From JBOHCT01 sp050699055 (lineage in GTDB: Bacteria > Actinomycetota > Actinomycetes > Streptosporangiales > JBOHCT01), in contig JBOHCT010000003.1 of the NCBI GenBank assembly GCA_050699055.1, positions 1 through 53,620 of the forward strand: 53,620 bases of DNA, given 5' to 3'. The notes beneath the pieces were generated by a model that saw only the letters and a program-made list of their open reading frames with translations, was not told the DNA's origin and did not search any database. The translations under genes were made by a program, and so were the position numbers. Positions 33,867 through 41,865 of this stretch are shown one piece after another; position 1 is the first letter of the stretch; the number at the start of each line of letters is the position of its first letter.

Positions 33867-33981
33867 GCCCCCCGAGTGAGTACCCTGGAGACAGGCCCCT
33901 CGCATGGCGATCACCCCCGTAAACTCCCCCAGGGCCGGAAGGCAGCAAGGGTAAGCGGGCTCTGTCGGGTGTGCGGGGGGC
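33867..33981 (+). ncRNA. ffs: Signal recognition particle RNA, small bacterial type
   Basis: The conserved SRP RNA apical core GGCCGGAAGGCAGCAAGGG (GGAA tetraloop plus symmetric loop) is at about 33934-33952. The ends GCCCCCCG and CGGGGGGC pair to close the stem. It lies directly before dnaX, its usual place in actinomycetes. Ends are estimated from pairing and could shift by a few bases. Confidence 0.92.
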
Positions 33982-34014
33982 CCCTCACGTAGCGGTCCGC
34001 AAGGATGGGTACCC

Positions 34015-35838
34015 ATGGCCCTCGCGCTCTACCGCAAGTACAGGCCGGGGACGTTCGCTGAGGTCCAGGGCCAAGAGCATGTCACTGTCCCCCTGCAGCG
34101 GGCCTTGCGTTCCGGCAGGGTGCACCACGCCTATCTCTTCAGCGGCCCCCGCGGCTGTGGCAAGACATCGAGCGCCAGGATCCTCGCCCGCTCCCTCAAC
34201 TGTGAGAAGGGGCCGACCCCAGAGCCGTGCGGCGAGTGCGAGTCGTGCGTCGCGCTCGCCCCGACGGGTCCCGGCAGCCTCGACGTCATCGAGATCGACG
34301 CGGCGTCGCACGGAGGTGTCGACGATGCTCGTGACCTGCGCGAACGCGCCTTCTTCGCCCCGGTGGCGGCGCGCTACAAGGTGTACATCATCGATGAGGC
34401 CCACATGGTCACCCGCGAGGGCTTCAACGCGCTGTTGCGGGTCGTCGAGGAGCCTCCGCCGCACCTCAAGTTCGTGTTCGCGACGACCGAGCCGGAGAAG
34501 GTCATCGGCACGATCCGGTCGCGGACCCATCATTATCCCTTCCGTCTCGTGCCACCGGGTGTCCTGCGGGACCTGCTCGCGGATGTCTGCGAGCGGGAGG
34601 GAATCGAAGTCGACGCGGCCGTGCTCCCCCTCGTGGTACGGGCCGCGAGCGGTTCCGTCCGCGACGCCCTGTCCGTCATCGAGCAGCTCATCGCCGGTTC
34701 AAGCGGCGGGACCGTCGCGTACGACCAAGCCGTGGGGTTGCTGGGCTTCACCGACGCCGCCCTGCTCGACGAGGTCGTCGACGCCTTGGCGGCGGGTGAT
34801 GGCGCCGTGGTGTTCGAGGCGGTGAACCGGGTGATCGAGGGTGGACACGATCCGAGACGCTTCGCCACGGACCTGCTCGAGCGTTTCCGCGACCTCGTCA
34901 TCATGCGGGCGGTTCCCGACGCCGGTGACAAGGGCCTACTCGACCACCCGCCCGACCTGCTCGAGCGCATGCGCGGCCAGGCCACGCGCATGGGCCCCGC
35001 CGAGTTGTCCCGGACCGCCGACCTCCTGCACGAGGGGCTCACCGACATGCGGGGCGCGACCTCACCGCGTCTGCTCCTCGAGTTGATCTGCGCTCGGGTC
35101 CTCCTGCCGGCCGCGTCCCATGATGAGGCCGGACTGCTGACCCGGCTCGAACGTCTCGAACGCCGGCTGTCGATCGAGGGCAGGGGCGAGGCGTCGGGGG
35201 TCCGGCACGAGGCGAGAAGAACCGAGCATGAGCCGCCTACGCCCGAGCGGCGTCCCACCCCACCCGTCGCCACCGATCGTGGTGCTGGCACCCCCGGGCA
35301 CCCGCCTGCTCGTGCCGTCGATCCCCCACCCGGTTCTCACGGGCAGGACGCCTCGTCCGGGCCGGGGGCACCCGTCGACACGCCGCCAGCGGAGCCTACC
35401 GACGTGCCTGCCCTTGACGCCGCGGCCGTCCGGCGGGCGTGGGCGGACATCCTCGAGGCCGTCAAGCGTCGCCGTAAGGTCTCGTGGATGACGCTGCTCG
35501 GTGACATCCACGTGGTCGCCGTCGAGGGCGACACGCTTGTGCTTTCGTTCGGCAAGGAAGGTGACAGGCGTGGTTTCACAACGAACGGCAGCGACGCGGT
35601 TCTGCGCGAGGCCCTACGCGAGACGCTCGGGGTCGACTGGACGATCTCCGCGGTCGGTCGTGACAGTCGGCCGTCGTCCGATTCGCGGAGGTCACCCGGC
35701 GGAACCGAACGTGAGGGCTTCGCGCCAGGCGACGGCCCCGACGACGTGTCCGTCGCGGATCCCGAACTCACGGGTATGGCGCTCATCGAGCGGGAGCTTG
35801 GCGGGAGGGTCATCGACGACCGGCAGGGCGAGGTATAA
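34015..35838 (+). CDS. dnaX: DNA polymerase III subunit gamma/tau
   Basis: A 607-residue clamp-loader ATPase. It starts MALALYRKYRPGTFAEVQGQEHV. Walker A is 'GPRGCGKTSSAR', the zinc module 'CEKGPTPEPCGECESC', DEAH-type Walker B 'VYIIDEAHMVTREGFNALL' and sensor 1 'FVFATTEPEKV'. After residue 370 there is a Pro/Arg/Glu-rich linker, followed by a tau-like C-terminal domain (about 460-600). An AAGGATGG RBS precedes the ATG. It is followed by ybaB and recR, the conserved dnaX-ybaB-recR order. Confidence 0.96.
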   Translation: MALALYRKYRPGTFAEVQGQEHVTVPLQRALRSGRVHHAYLFSGPRGCGKTSSARILARSLNCEKGPTPEPCGECESCVALAPTGPGSLDVIEIDAASHGGVDDARDLRERAFFAPVAARYKVYIIDEAHMVTREGFNALLRVVEEPPPHLKFVFATTEPEKVIGTIRSRTHHYPFRLVPPGVLRDLLADVCEREGIEVDAAVLPLVVRAASGSVRDALSVIEQLIAGSSGGTVAYDQAVGLLGFTDAALLDEVVDALAAGDGAVVFEAVNRVIEGGHDPRRFATDLLERFRDLVIMRAVPDAGDKGLLDHPPDLLERMRGQATRMGPAELSRTADLLHEGLTDMRGATSPRLLLELICARVLLPAASHDEAGLLTRLERLERRLSIEGRGEASGVRHEARRTEHEPPTPERRPTPPVATDRGAGTPGHPPARAVDPPPGSHGQDASSGPGAPVDTPPAEPTDVPALDAAAVRRAWADILEAVKRRRKVSWMTLLGDIHVVAVEGDTLVLSFGKEGDRRGFTTNGSDAVLREALRETLGVDWTISAVGRDSRPSSDSRRSPGGTEREGFAPGDGPDDVSVADPELTGMALIERELGGRVIDDRQGEV

Positions 35839-35943
35839 CCCCGCATGCTGACCGGGCAGCGCACCCGCTGGGGCGCGGCCTGTGGCCCAGAGCAACACCT
35901 GACCCGTAGGCTCGTGGTACGGACATCGCAGCGAGGAGGTGCC

Positions 35944-36294
35944 GTGACTTCTGGCCAGCCCGATATGCAGCAGCTGCTCCAGCAGGCACAGCAGATGCAG
36001 CAGCAGCTGATGGAGGCGCAGCAGGAGCTTGCTGACACCGAGGTCGAGGGTAGCGCCGGCGGCGGCCTCGTCACGGCCACCGTCAACGGCACCGGTGAGT
36101 TGCGCGCTCTCGCGATCGACCCGAAGGCCGTTGATGCCGACGATCCCGCGGAGACGGCGGAGACGATCGCCGACCTGGTGGTCGCGGCCATACGAGACGC
36201 CTCTCGTGCCGCGCGTGAGCTTCAGGAGGACAAGATGGGCCCCCTCGCCCAGGGCCTCGGCGGCGGGGGCGGTCTCGGTCTCCCGGGCGCCTAG
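35944..36294 (+). CDS. YbaB/EbfC nucleoid-associated protein
   Basis: A 116-residue DNA-binding protein. A GTG start follows GAGGAGG at the right distance. The Gln/Met-rich N-terminal helix ('MQQLLQQAQQMQQQLMEAQQELADTEVEGSAGGGLVTATVNGTGEL') is characteristic, as is the 'IDPKAVDADDPAETAETIADLVVAAIRDA' segment. The C-terminus ends in a Gly-rich tail. It sits between dnaX and recR as usual and forms dimers that bind DNA. Confidence 0.92.
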   Translation: MTSGQPDMQQLLQQAQQMQQQLMEAQQELADTEVEGSAGGGLVTATVNGTGELRALAIDPKAVDADDPAETAETIADLVVAAIRDASRAARELQEDKMGPLAQGLGGGGGLGLPGA

Positions 36295-36319
36295 TGTCGC
36301 GCTAGGGAGGTCCTTTGAC

Positions 36320-36412
36320 ATGGCGGTGATCCAGGCGGATGGATCGCAAGGCGGAGGAAGGCGCCGCCTGGGTGCCGCCAGGACGAAGAAGACTTTCCTC
36401 ACGCGACGCTAG
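36320..36412 (+). CDS. Possible small basic peptide between ybaB and recR
   Basis: A 30-codon frame (MAVIQADGSQGGGRRRLGAA, then RTKKTFLTRR) with a good RBS (AGGGAGG, 8 nt spacing) ends 12 bp before recR. It is short and basic. It might be a coupling ORF or chance; no homologue known to me. Confidence 0.25.
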   Translation: MAVIQADGSQGGGRRRLGAARTKKTFLTRR

Positions 36413-36424
36413 CGAGGGGGTGCG

Positions 36425-37024
36425 GTGTACGAGGGGGTCGTCCAAGACCTCATCGACGAGCTCGGCACGCTGCCGGGAGTGGGACCGAAGAGCGCGCAGC
36501 GCATCGCTTTCCACCTTCTGGCCGCCGACCCCGCGGACGTACGTCGCCTGGCGGGCGTCCTGATCGAGGTCAAGGAGCGCACTCGCTTCTGCCGGACGTG
36601 CGGGAACATCGCCGAAGGCGAGGAGTGCCGTGTCTGCCGCGACCCGCGACGCGACCGCTCTGTGCTCTGTGTGGTCGAAGAGCCCAAGGATGTGGTCGCG
36701 ATCGAGCGCACCCGCGAGTTTCGCGGCCGCTACCACGTCCTCGGTGGGGCGATCAGCCCGATCGAGGGTGTGGGTCCGGATGACCTGCGGGTCAAGGAAC
36801 TCATGACGCGTCTCTCCGATGAGGCCATCATGGAGCTCATCATCGCGACCGACCCCAACCTCGAGGGCGAGGCGACGGCCACGTACCTCGCCCGGCTCGT
36901 GGGTCCGATGGATCTGAAGGTCACCCGGCTGGCGAGCGGCCTCCCCATGGGGGGCGACCTCGAGTATGCCGATGAGGTGACGTTGGGCCGAGCGTTCGAA
37001 GGACGGAGGCAGGTGGATGTCTGA
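36425..37024 (+). CDS. recR: Recombination protein RecR
   Basis: A 199-residue RecR of the RecFOR gap-repair pathway. The N-terminal HhH 'LIDELGTLPGVGPKSAQRIAFHLL', the zinc finger 'CRTCGNIAEGEECRVC' and the Toprim domain 'VLCVVEEPKDVVAIERTREFRGRYHVLGGAISPIEGVGPDDL' are intact. GTG start. Its stop overlaps the next gene's start by 8 bp. Confidence 0.96.
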   Translation: MYEGVVQDLIDELGTLPGVGPKSAQRIAFHLLAADPADVRRLAGVLIEVKERTRFCRTCGNIAEGEECRVCRDPRRDRSVLCVVEEPKDVVAIERTREFRGRYHVLGGAISPIEGVGPDDLRVKELMTRLSDEAIMELIIATDPNLEGEATATYLARLVGPMDLKVTRLASGLPMGGDLEYADEVTLGRAFEGRRQVDV

Positions 37025-37562
37025 GGGATGGGAGACGCTCGCCGACGGCGTCGCCGGGCACGTGGAGGACTTCCTCCAGGGGCTGGACGCTGTCGCCTCG
37101 GGACAGGGAGGCGCCGAGGTCGTGCCAGTCCTGCTGCTCGAGGTCGCTCAGGTGATGCTGGCTGGGGCGCAGCTCGGTGCGAGCACTGACGTCATCCTGT
37201 CCGACAACAACGAACCGGAGGTGGGGGAAGACCCCGACGTCGACGTGGTTCGTCAGGGACTGGCCGAGCGCCTCGCGCCCATCGACGAGTACGAGGAGGT
37301 CTTCGATCCGTACGAAGACACCGGACTCACCACGTATCGACTATCGGATGACCTGGCCGACGTGGCCGTCGACCTCGTCCATGGGCTCCGCCACTATAAG
37401 GCCGGGCGCCCACTCGAGGCACTGTGGTGGTGGCAGTTCTCCTACCTGAATCATTGGGGTAACCACGCTGGCGCCGCCCTGCGCGCCCTCCAGTCGGTCG
37501 TGGCGCACAGCAGACTCGACGTCTCCGGGAGTGTGAGCACCCGCGCCGCACGCCGCCTCTAG
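37017..37562 (+). CDS. DUF5063 domain-containing protein
   Basis: A 181-residue acidic protein with the conserved 'LTTYRLSDDLADVAVDLVHGLRHYKAGRPLEALWWWQFSYLNHWGNHAGAALRALQSVVAHSRLD' block. Relatives follow recR in many actinobacteria. The start codon lies inside the recR 3' end, so translation is coupled. The function is unknown; the Trp-rich segment may form a protein-binding surface. Confidence 0.85.
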   Translation: MSEGWETLADGVAGHVEDFLQGLDAVASGQGGAEVVPVLLLEVAQVMLAGAQLGASTDVILSDNNEPEVGEDPDVDVVRQGLAERLAPIDEYEEVFDPYEDTGLTTYRLSDDLADVAVDLVHGLRHYKAGRPLEALWWWQFSYLNHWGNHAGAALRALQSVVAHSRLDVSGSVSTRAARRL

Positions 37563-37612
37563 GCCCGCCGCTCGCCTGGGTTCGCCGGAAGGCGTCACCT
37601 GCGAGGTGCCGG

Positions 37613-37618
37613 TAAACT
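37613..37618 (+). promoter_or_regulatory. Putative -10 box upstream of lysC
   Basis: TAAACT in the 101-bp gap before lysC fits TANNNT. It lies 46 bp upstream of the GTG. A CCGG / CCGG inverted repeat brackets it. The -35 is unclear. Confidence 0.3.
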
Positions 37619-37663
37619 GCCGGAGTTCGCAAACCTGATCCCGATAGTTCGAGGAGCGCCACC

Positions 37664-38932
37664 GTGGGCTTGGTCGTACAGAAGTACGGCGGCTCCTCCG
37701 TTGCCGACGCCGACCGCATCAAGCGCGTCGCCCAGCGCATCGTCGCGATGAAGAAGGCGGGGCACGATGTCGTGGTGGTCGTGTCGGCGATGGGCGACAC
37801 GACCGACGATCTCATCGACCTGGCCAAGCAGGTGAGCCCGATCCCGCCGGGCCGCGAGCTCGACGTGCTGCTGACCTCCGGCGAGCGTATCGCCATGGCC
37901 CTGCTGGCGATGGCGATCGGCAACCTCGGGGTCGAGGCGCAGTCGTTCACCGGTAGTCAGGCCGGCGTCATCACGACCTCGGTCCACGGCAAGGCGCGCA
38001 TCATCGACGTCACGCCAGGTCGCATCCAGCAGTGCATCGACCAGGGGATGATCGCGATCGTCGCGGGCTTCCAGGGCGTCTCGCAGGACTCCAAGGACAT
38101 CACGACACTGGGCCGAGGGGGTTCGGACACCACCGCGGTGGCGCTCGCCGCCGCCCTCGGCGCCGAGGCGTGCGAGATCCTGAGCGACGTCGACGGCGTC
38201 TACTCCGCCGACCCCCGCATCGTGCCCCGGGCGCGCCGGATCCCCCACATCAGCTACGAAGAGATGCTCGAGATGGCCTCGTGCGGATCGAGGATCCTGA
38301 TGCTGCGCTGCGTGGAGTACGCCCGGCGCTACAGCGTCCCCATCCACGTGCGGTCGTCGTTCAGTACGCGCGAGGGCACCTGGGTGGTCCACGAACCCGA
38401 GGGAGACGACATGGAGCAGGCACTCATCACCGCCGTCGCCCATGACTGCAGCGAAGCAGAGGTCACCGTCGTCGGTGTACCCGATAAGCCCGGCGTGGCC
38501 GCCGCGCTCTTCCGCGTCATGTCCAACACCGAGATCAACATCGACATGATCGTGCAGAATGTCTCGGACGCGGTGACCGGACGCACGGACATCTCGTTCA
38601 CCCTCCCGAAGGCCGACGGCAAGACCGCCATGGGCGCGCTGTCCCGGGTGCGGGGCGAGATCGGCTTCGAGAGCCTGCAGTACGACGACAAGATCGGCAA
38701 GGTGTCGCTGATCGGTGCCGGGATGCGTAGTCACCCTGGCGTGTCCGCCACGTTCTTCGACTCGCTCGCCGACGCGGGCGTCAACGTCGAGATCATCTCC
38801 ACCTCGGAGATCCGCATCTCCGTCGTGTGCCGCGAGGACGACGTGCCGGCGGCCGTGGGCGCCCTGCACTCCGCGTTCGAGCTCGACGACACAGAGGAGA
38901 TCGCCAGCGTGTACGGAGGGACCGGACGATGA
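37664..38932 (+). CDS. lysC: Aspartate kinase, alpha subunit (full length)
   Basis: A 422-residue enzyme for the first step of the aspartate family (Lys, Met, Thr, diaminopimelate). The kinase domain has 'VQKYGGSSVADADRIKRVA', 'LLTSGERIAMALLAMA' and 'TTLGRGGSDTTAVALAAAL'. Two ACT domains follow from about residue 260, with 'VTVVGVPDKPGVAAALF' and 'SLIGAGMRSHPGVSATFFDSL'. A GTG start follows GAGGAGC. Its stop overlaps asd's ATG (ATGA), forming the conserved ask-asd operon. The ACT domains indicate feedback control by Lys/Thr. Confidence 0.95.
   Translation: MGLVVQKYGGSSVADADRIKRVAQRIVAMKKAGHDVVVVVSAMGDTTDDLIDLAKQVSPIPPGRELDVLLTSGERIAMALLAMAIGNLGVEAQSFTGSQAGVITTSVHGKARIIDVTPGRIQQCIDQGMIAIVAGFQGVSQDSKDITTLGRGGSDTTAVALAAALGAEACEILSDVDGVYSADPRIVPRARRIPHISYEEMLEMASCGSRILMLRCVEYARRYSVPIHVRSSFSTREGTWVVHEPEGDDMEQALITAVAHDCSEAEVTVVGVPDKPGVAAALFRVMSNTEINIDMIVQNVSDAVTGRTDISFTLPKADGKTAMGALSRVRGEIGFESLQYDDKIGKVSLIGAGMRSHPGVSATFFDSLADAGVNVEIISTSEIRISVVCREDDVPAAVGALHSAFELDDTEEIASVYGGTGR
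38411..38932 (+). CDS. Aspartate kinase beta subunit from internal in-frame start
   Basis: An ATG at codon 250 of lysC has a good RBS (GAGGGAG, 6 nt away). It opens at MEQALITAVAHDCSEAEVTVVGV, just before the ACT domains. In Corynebacterium and related bacteria this internal start yields a 170-180-residue beta subunit that binds the inhibitor in an alpha2beta2 enzyme. Here it would give 173 residues. Its use in this organism is inferred. Confidence 0.6.
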   Translation: MEQALITAVAHDCSEAEVTVVGVPDKPGVAAALFRVMSNTEINIDMIVQNVSDAVTGRTDISFTLPKADGKTAMGALSRVRGEIGFESLQYDDKIGKVSLIGAGMRSHPGVSATFFDSLADAGVNVEIISTSEIRISVVCREDDVPAAVGALHSAFELDDTEEIASVYGGTGR

Positions 38933-40008
38933 GCCGCAGCCCTACACTCGCGATCGTCGGCGCCACCGGTGCTGTCGGCCGGGTGATGCTCGATCTGCTC
39001 TCGACACGGGAGAACGTGTGGGGCGACATTCGGTTGGTCGCCTCGCCGCGCTCGGCCGGCCGTCGCCTTCCGGTCCGTGGCGAGGAGGTCGAGGTCGTGG
39101 CGCTGACGGAGGAGTGCTTCGACGGCGTCGACGTCGCGATGTTCGACGTACCCGACGAGGTGTCGCAGCGGTGGGCGCCGGTCGCCGTAGCGCACGGCGC
39201 GGTCGCGGTGGACAACTCCGGCGCGTTCCGGATGGATCCCGAGGTCCCCCTCGTCGTGCCGGAGGTCAACCCCGAGGCCGCGCGCACCCGTCCCAAGGGG
39301 ATCGTTAGCAACCCCAACTGCACGACGCTCTCGATGATCGTCGCCGTCGGGGCCCTGCACCGCGCGTACGGCGTGGAGCAGCTCATCGTGGCGTCGTACC
39401 AGGCCGCTTCCGGCTCGGGCCAGGAGGGCATCGACACGCTGTACGACCAGATGGAGAAGGTCGGAGGCGACCGCGGACTCGGCACCCGTGCGGGCGACAT
39501 CCGTCAGGTCGTCGGCGATCATCTCGGCCCCTTCCCGGCACCGCTCGCCTACAACGTCGTGCCGTGGGCAGGCTCGCTGAAGGACGACGGCTGGACGTCG
39601 GAGGAGCTGAAGGTCAGGCGCGAGTCACGCAAGATCCTCGGTCTCCCCGACCTCAAGGTGTCAGCGACATGCGTGCGGGTTCCCGTCGTCACGACCCACT
39701 CCCTCGCTGTCCACGCGACATTCGGCCGGGAGGTCGACGCCGGCGAGGCGCAGGCGGTATTGCGCGACGCCCCCGGCGTCGTGCTGTGCGACGAGCCCGA
39801 GGCGAAGGAGTTCCCGACGCCCGCCGACGTGGTCGGCACCGATCCGACGTGGGTCGGTCGTGTCCGCCGTTCGCTCGACGATCCGCGGTCGCTCGACCTG
39901 TTCATGTGCGGCGACAACCTCCGCAAGGGCGCGGCACTCAACACAGCGCAGATCGCCGAGCTGGTCGCGGGCGAGCTGTCCCACCCGAGTTCGCTTCCCT
40001 CCGGCTGA
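38929..40008 (+). CDS. asd: Aspartate-semialdehyde dehydrogenase
   Basis: A 359-residue NADPH enzyme reducing beta-aspartyl phosphate. The nucleotide-binding start is 'LAIVGATGAVGRVMLDLLSTR' and the catalytic Cys lies in 'IVSNPNCTTLSMIVA'. 'YQAASGSGQEGIDTL' and 'VRVPVVTTHSLAVH' are further family motifs. The ATG overlaps the lysC TGA. It is convergent with the S9 peptidase gene, only 14 bp away. Confidence 0.96.
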   Translation: MSRSPTLAIVGATGAVGRVMLDLLSTRENVWGDIRLVASPRSAGRRLPVRGEEVEVVALTEECFDGVDVAMFDVPDEVSQRWAPVAVAHGAVAVDNSGAFRMDPEVPLVVPEVNPEAARTRPKGIVSNPNCTTLSMIVAVGALHRAYGVEQLIVASYQAASGSGQEGIDTLYDQMEKVGGDRGLGTRAGDIRQVVGDHLGPFPAPLAYNVVPWAGSLKDDGWTSEELKVRRESRKILGLPDLKVSATCVRVPVVTTHSLAVHATFGREVDAGEAQAVLRDAPGVVLCDEPEAKEFPTPADVVGTDPTWVGRVRRSLDDPRSLDLFMCGDNLRKGAALNTAQIAELVAGELSHPSSLPSG

Positions 40009-40022
40009 AGGACTGTCGTCGC

Positions 40023-41801
40023 CTACGCCACGCCGAGGCGGCGCCGGGCGAACGAGATCATCGCCTCCTCCTGACGGATCCGCTCTTCGACGACGAGGGA
40101 ACCATGGCCGGCGTCGAAGCGGTACACCTCGTGGTCCTTGCCCAGCGCCTCGAGCCGCGCGAGATAGTTCTCGATCTGGCGGAGCGGGCAGCGCGGGTCG
40201 TTGGCGCCGGCCAGGATCAGGACCGGCGCCTTCACCTGCTCGGCGTAGGTGATGGGCGACGACTCGTGGTAGCGGTCCGGCACCTCCTCCGGAGTACCGC
40301 CGAAGAGCGACCTGTCGAAGGCCTGGAGGCCCTCCATCTCGTCCGCGTACGCCGCGACGTAGTCGGCCACGGGCACCGCCGCGACGCCGAGCGACCAGTC
40401 CGCCGGTTGCGTGCCGACCCCGAGGAGCGCGAGGAACCCGCCCCACGATCCGCCGGCGAGCACGAGCCGGCCGCCATCGGCCACTCCAGAGGCCACCGCC
40501 CAGTCTCGTACGGCCTTGACGTCCTCGAGCTCGGTGAGCCCTACGTGCTCTTCCAGCGCGTCGCGCCAGGCGGACCCGTACCCGGTCGAGCCGCGGTAGT
40601 TGACCCGCACAACCGCGAAACCGTGATCGACCCATGCCGCGGTCGACGCGCTGAACGAGTCGGAGTCCTGGGCCGTCGGGCCCCCGTGGACATGGAACAC
40701 GGTCGGGTACGGCCGCCCCCCTCCGGTCGGCTTTGAGACGAGCGCGTGGATACGTCCGCCGGGACCGTCCACGTCGACGTCCTCGACCGGCACGGACGGC
40801 GGCGCGGGCCTCCCCGGTGGTGTCAGCACGACCGTTCCGGCCGTCGAGCGGATCACCGGCGGCTCGGCCGACGACGACCACGAGTACTCGACGGTGCCGT
40901 CGGGGCGGGCGGTCGCACCTGTGACGACGCCGCGTGGTGAGTCCAGCGGGGTGAGCGTGCCCGTGTCGAGGTCGAAGCGGTACATCTCGGTGCGGGCGCG
41001 GTGCTCATGCGCCACGAGGAGCGCGGAACCGTCGGCGTACCAGTCGGCGACGATCTCCCCGGGCAGGTCGAGGCGGACCTCCCGCTCCTCGCCGGTCGCC
41101 GGGTTCCAGACCAGCGGTTCCGGCTTCCCGCGCCGCTCGTGCAGGACCAGGAGGCGGCTGTCACCGTGTATGGGGGCGAAGCGCAGGCCATCGACCCCCT
41201 TGCCCGGACCGTCCCAGAGATCGGCCACCGGCTGTCCGTCGGGCCGGACGACGCGCAGCGCCATGTGCCTGCTGTCGCCGTGCTCGCTGTGGTTGATCGC
41301 GACCAACGACTCGTCCCGGGAGAGGCCGACGAGGTGGGCGTCCTCGCGATGGGCGTAGATCGTGACCGGGTCGGCGCCGGGACGGGCGAGGTGGACGGTG
41401 GTGCCGTGCTGTTTGGATCGTCCGATGCCGGCGAGCCCGCCCTGCCCGAGCACGAGACCGGCGGGGTAGGAGGCCGGCAGCTGGGGGACGGCCGTCTCGT
41501 CGGGCCCGCCCTCGAACGGCTGGCGCATCCACACACCGAACTCGTCGCCGTCGGTGTCCGCGAACCACCACACCCATCGTCCGGTCGGGCCGATCGTGGC
41601 GATGAGCGTACCGTTCGGGCGGTCGGTCACCTGCCGGCTCGCGCCGGTCGTGCGGTCCCACGCGTAGATCTCGAACGTGCCGCTCACGTTGCTGAGGTAG
41701 ACGCAGCGGTCGGGGGCCTCCAGAGCCCAGGCTGGCAACGAGACCCGGGCCGCACGGAAGCGTGCCTTCCACCGCTCCTCGACGTCGTCGCTTTGGCGCA
41801 T
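40023..41801 (-). CDS. S9-family prolyl oligopeptidase-like serine peptidase
   Basis: A 592-residue protein with an N-terminal beta-propeller-like region (about 30-330, repeated 'YLSNVSGTFEIYAWDRTTG' type blades) and a C-terminal alpha/beta-hydrolase domain. Catalytic residues are Ser in 'LAGGSWGGFLALL', Asp in 'LAGANDPRCPL' and His in 'DAGHGSLV'. No signal peptide, so it is probably cytoplasmic. The start could be ATG 41801 (MRQSDDVEERW) or 41810 three codons earlier; the frame continues to 41996 but would overlap the cobQ promoter. Confidence 0.9.
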   Translation of the reverse strand: MRQSDDVEERWKARFRAARVSLPAWALEAPDRCVYLSNVSGTFEIYAWDRTTGASRQVTDRPNGTLIATIGPTGRWVWWFADTDGDEFGVWMRQPFEGGPDETAVPQLPASYPAGLVLGQGGLAGIGRSKQHGTTVHLARPGADPVTIYAHREDAHLVGLSRDESLVAINHSEHGDSRHMALRVVRPDGQPVADLWDGPGKGVDGLRFAPIHGDSRLLVLHERRGKPEPLVWNPATGEEREVRLDLPGEIVADWYADGSALLVAHEHRARTEMYRFDLDTGTLTPLDSPRGVVTGATARPDGTVEYSWSSSAEPPVIRSTAGTVVLTPPGRPAPPSVPVEDVDVDGPGGRIHALVSKPTGGGRPYPTVFHVHGGPTAQDSDSFSASTAAWVDHGFAVVRVNYRGSTGYGSAWRDALEEHVGLTELEDVKAVRDWAVASGVADGGRLVLAGGSWGGFLALLGVGTQPADWSLGVAAVPVADYVAAYADEMEGLQAFDRSLFGGTPEEVPDRYHESSPITYAEQVKAPVLILAGANDPRCPLRQIENYLARLEALGKDHEVYRFDAGHGSLVVEERIRQEEAMISFARRRLGVA

Positions 41802-41851
41802 GGACCCCATCCTGCACGGTCGGGGCCCGTACGTTCGCACCGCATCGGTCT

Positions 41852-41857
41852 TAGAGT
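41852..41857 (+). promoter_or_regulatory. -10 box for leaderless cobQ
   Basis: TAGAGT lies 8 nt before GTG 41866. No RBS is present and the divergent peptidase gene starts within 60 bp. No cobalamin riboswitch fits in this gap. Confidence 0.45.
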
Positions 41858-41865
41858 CGTCCGAT

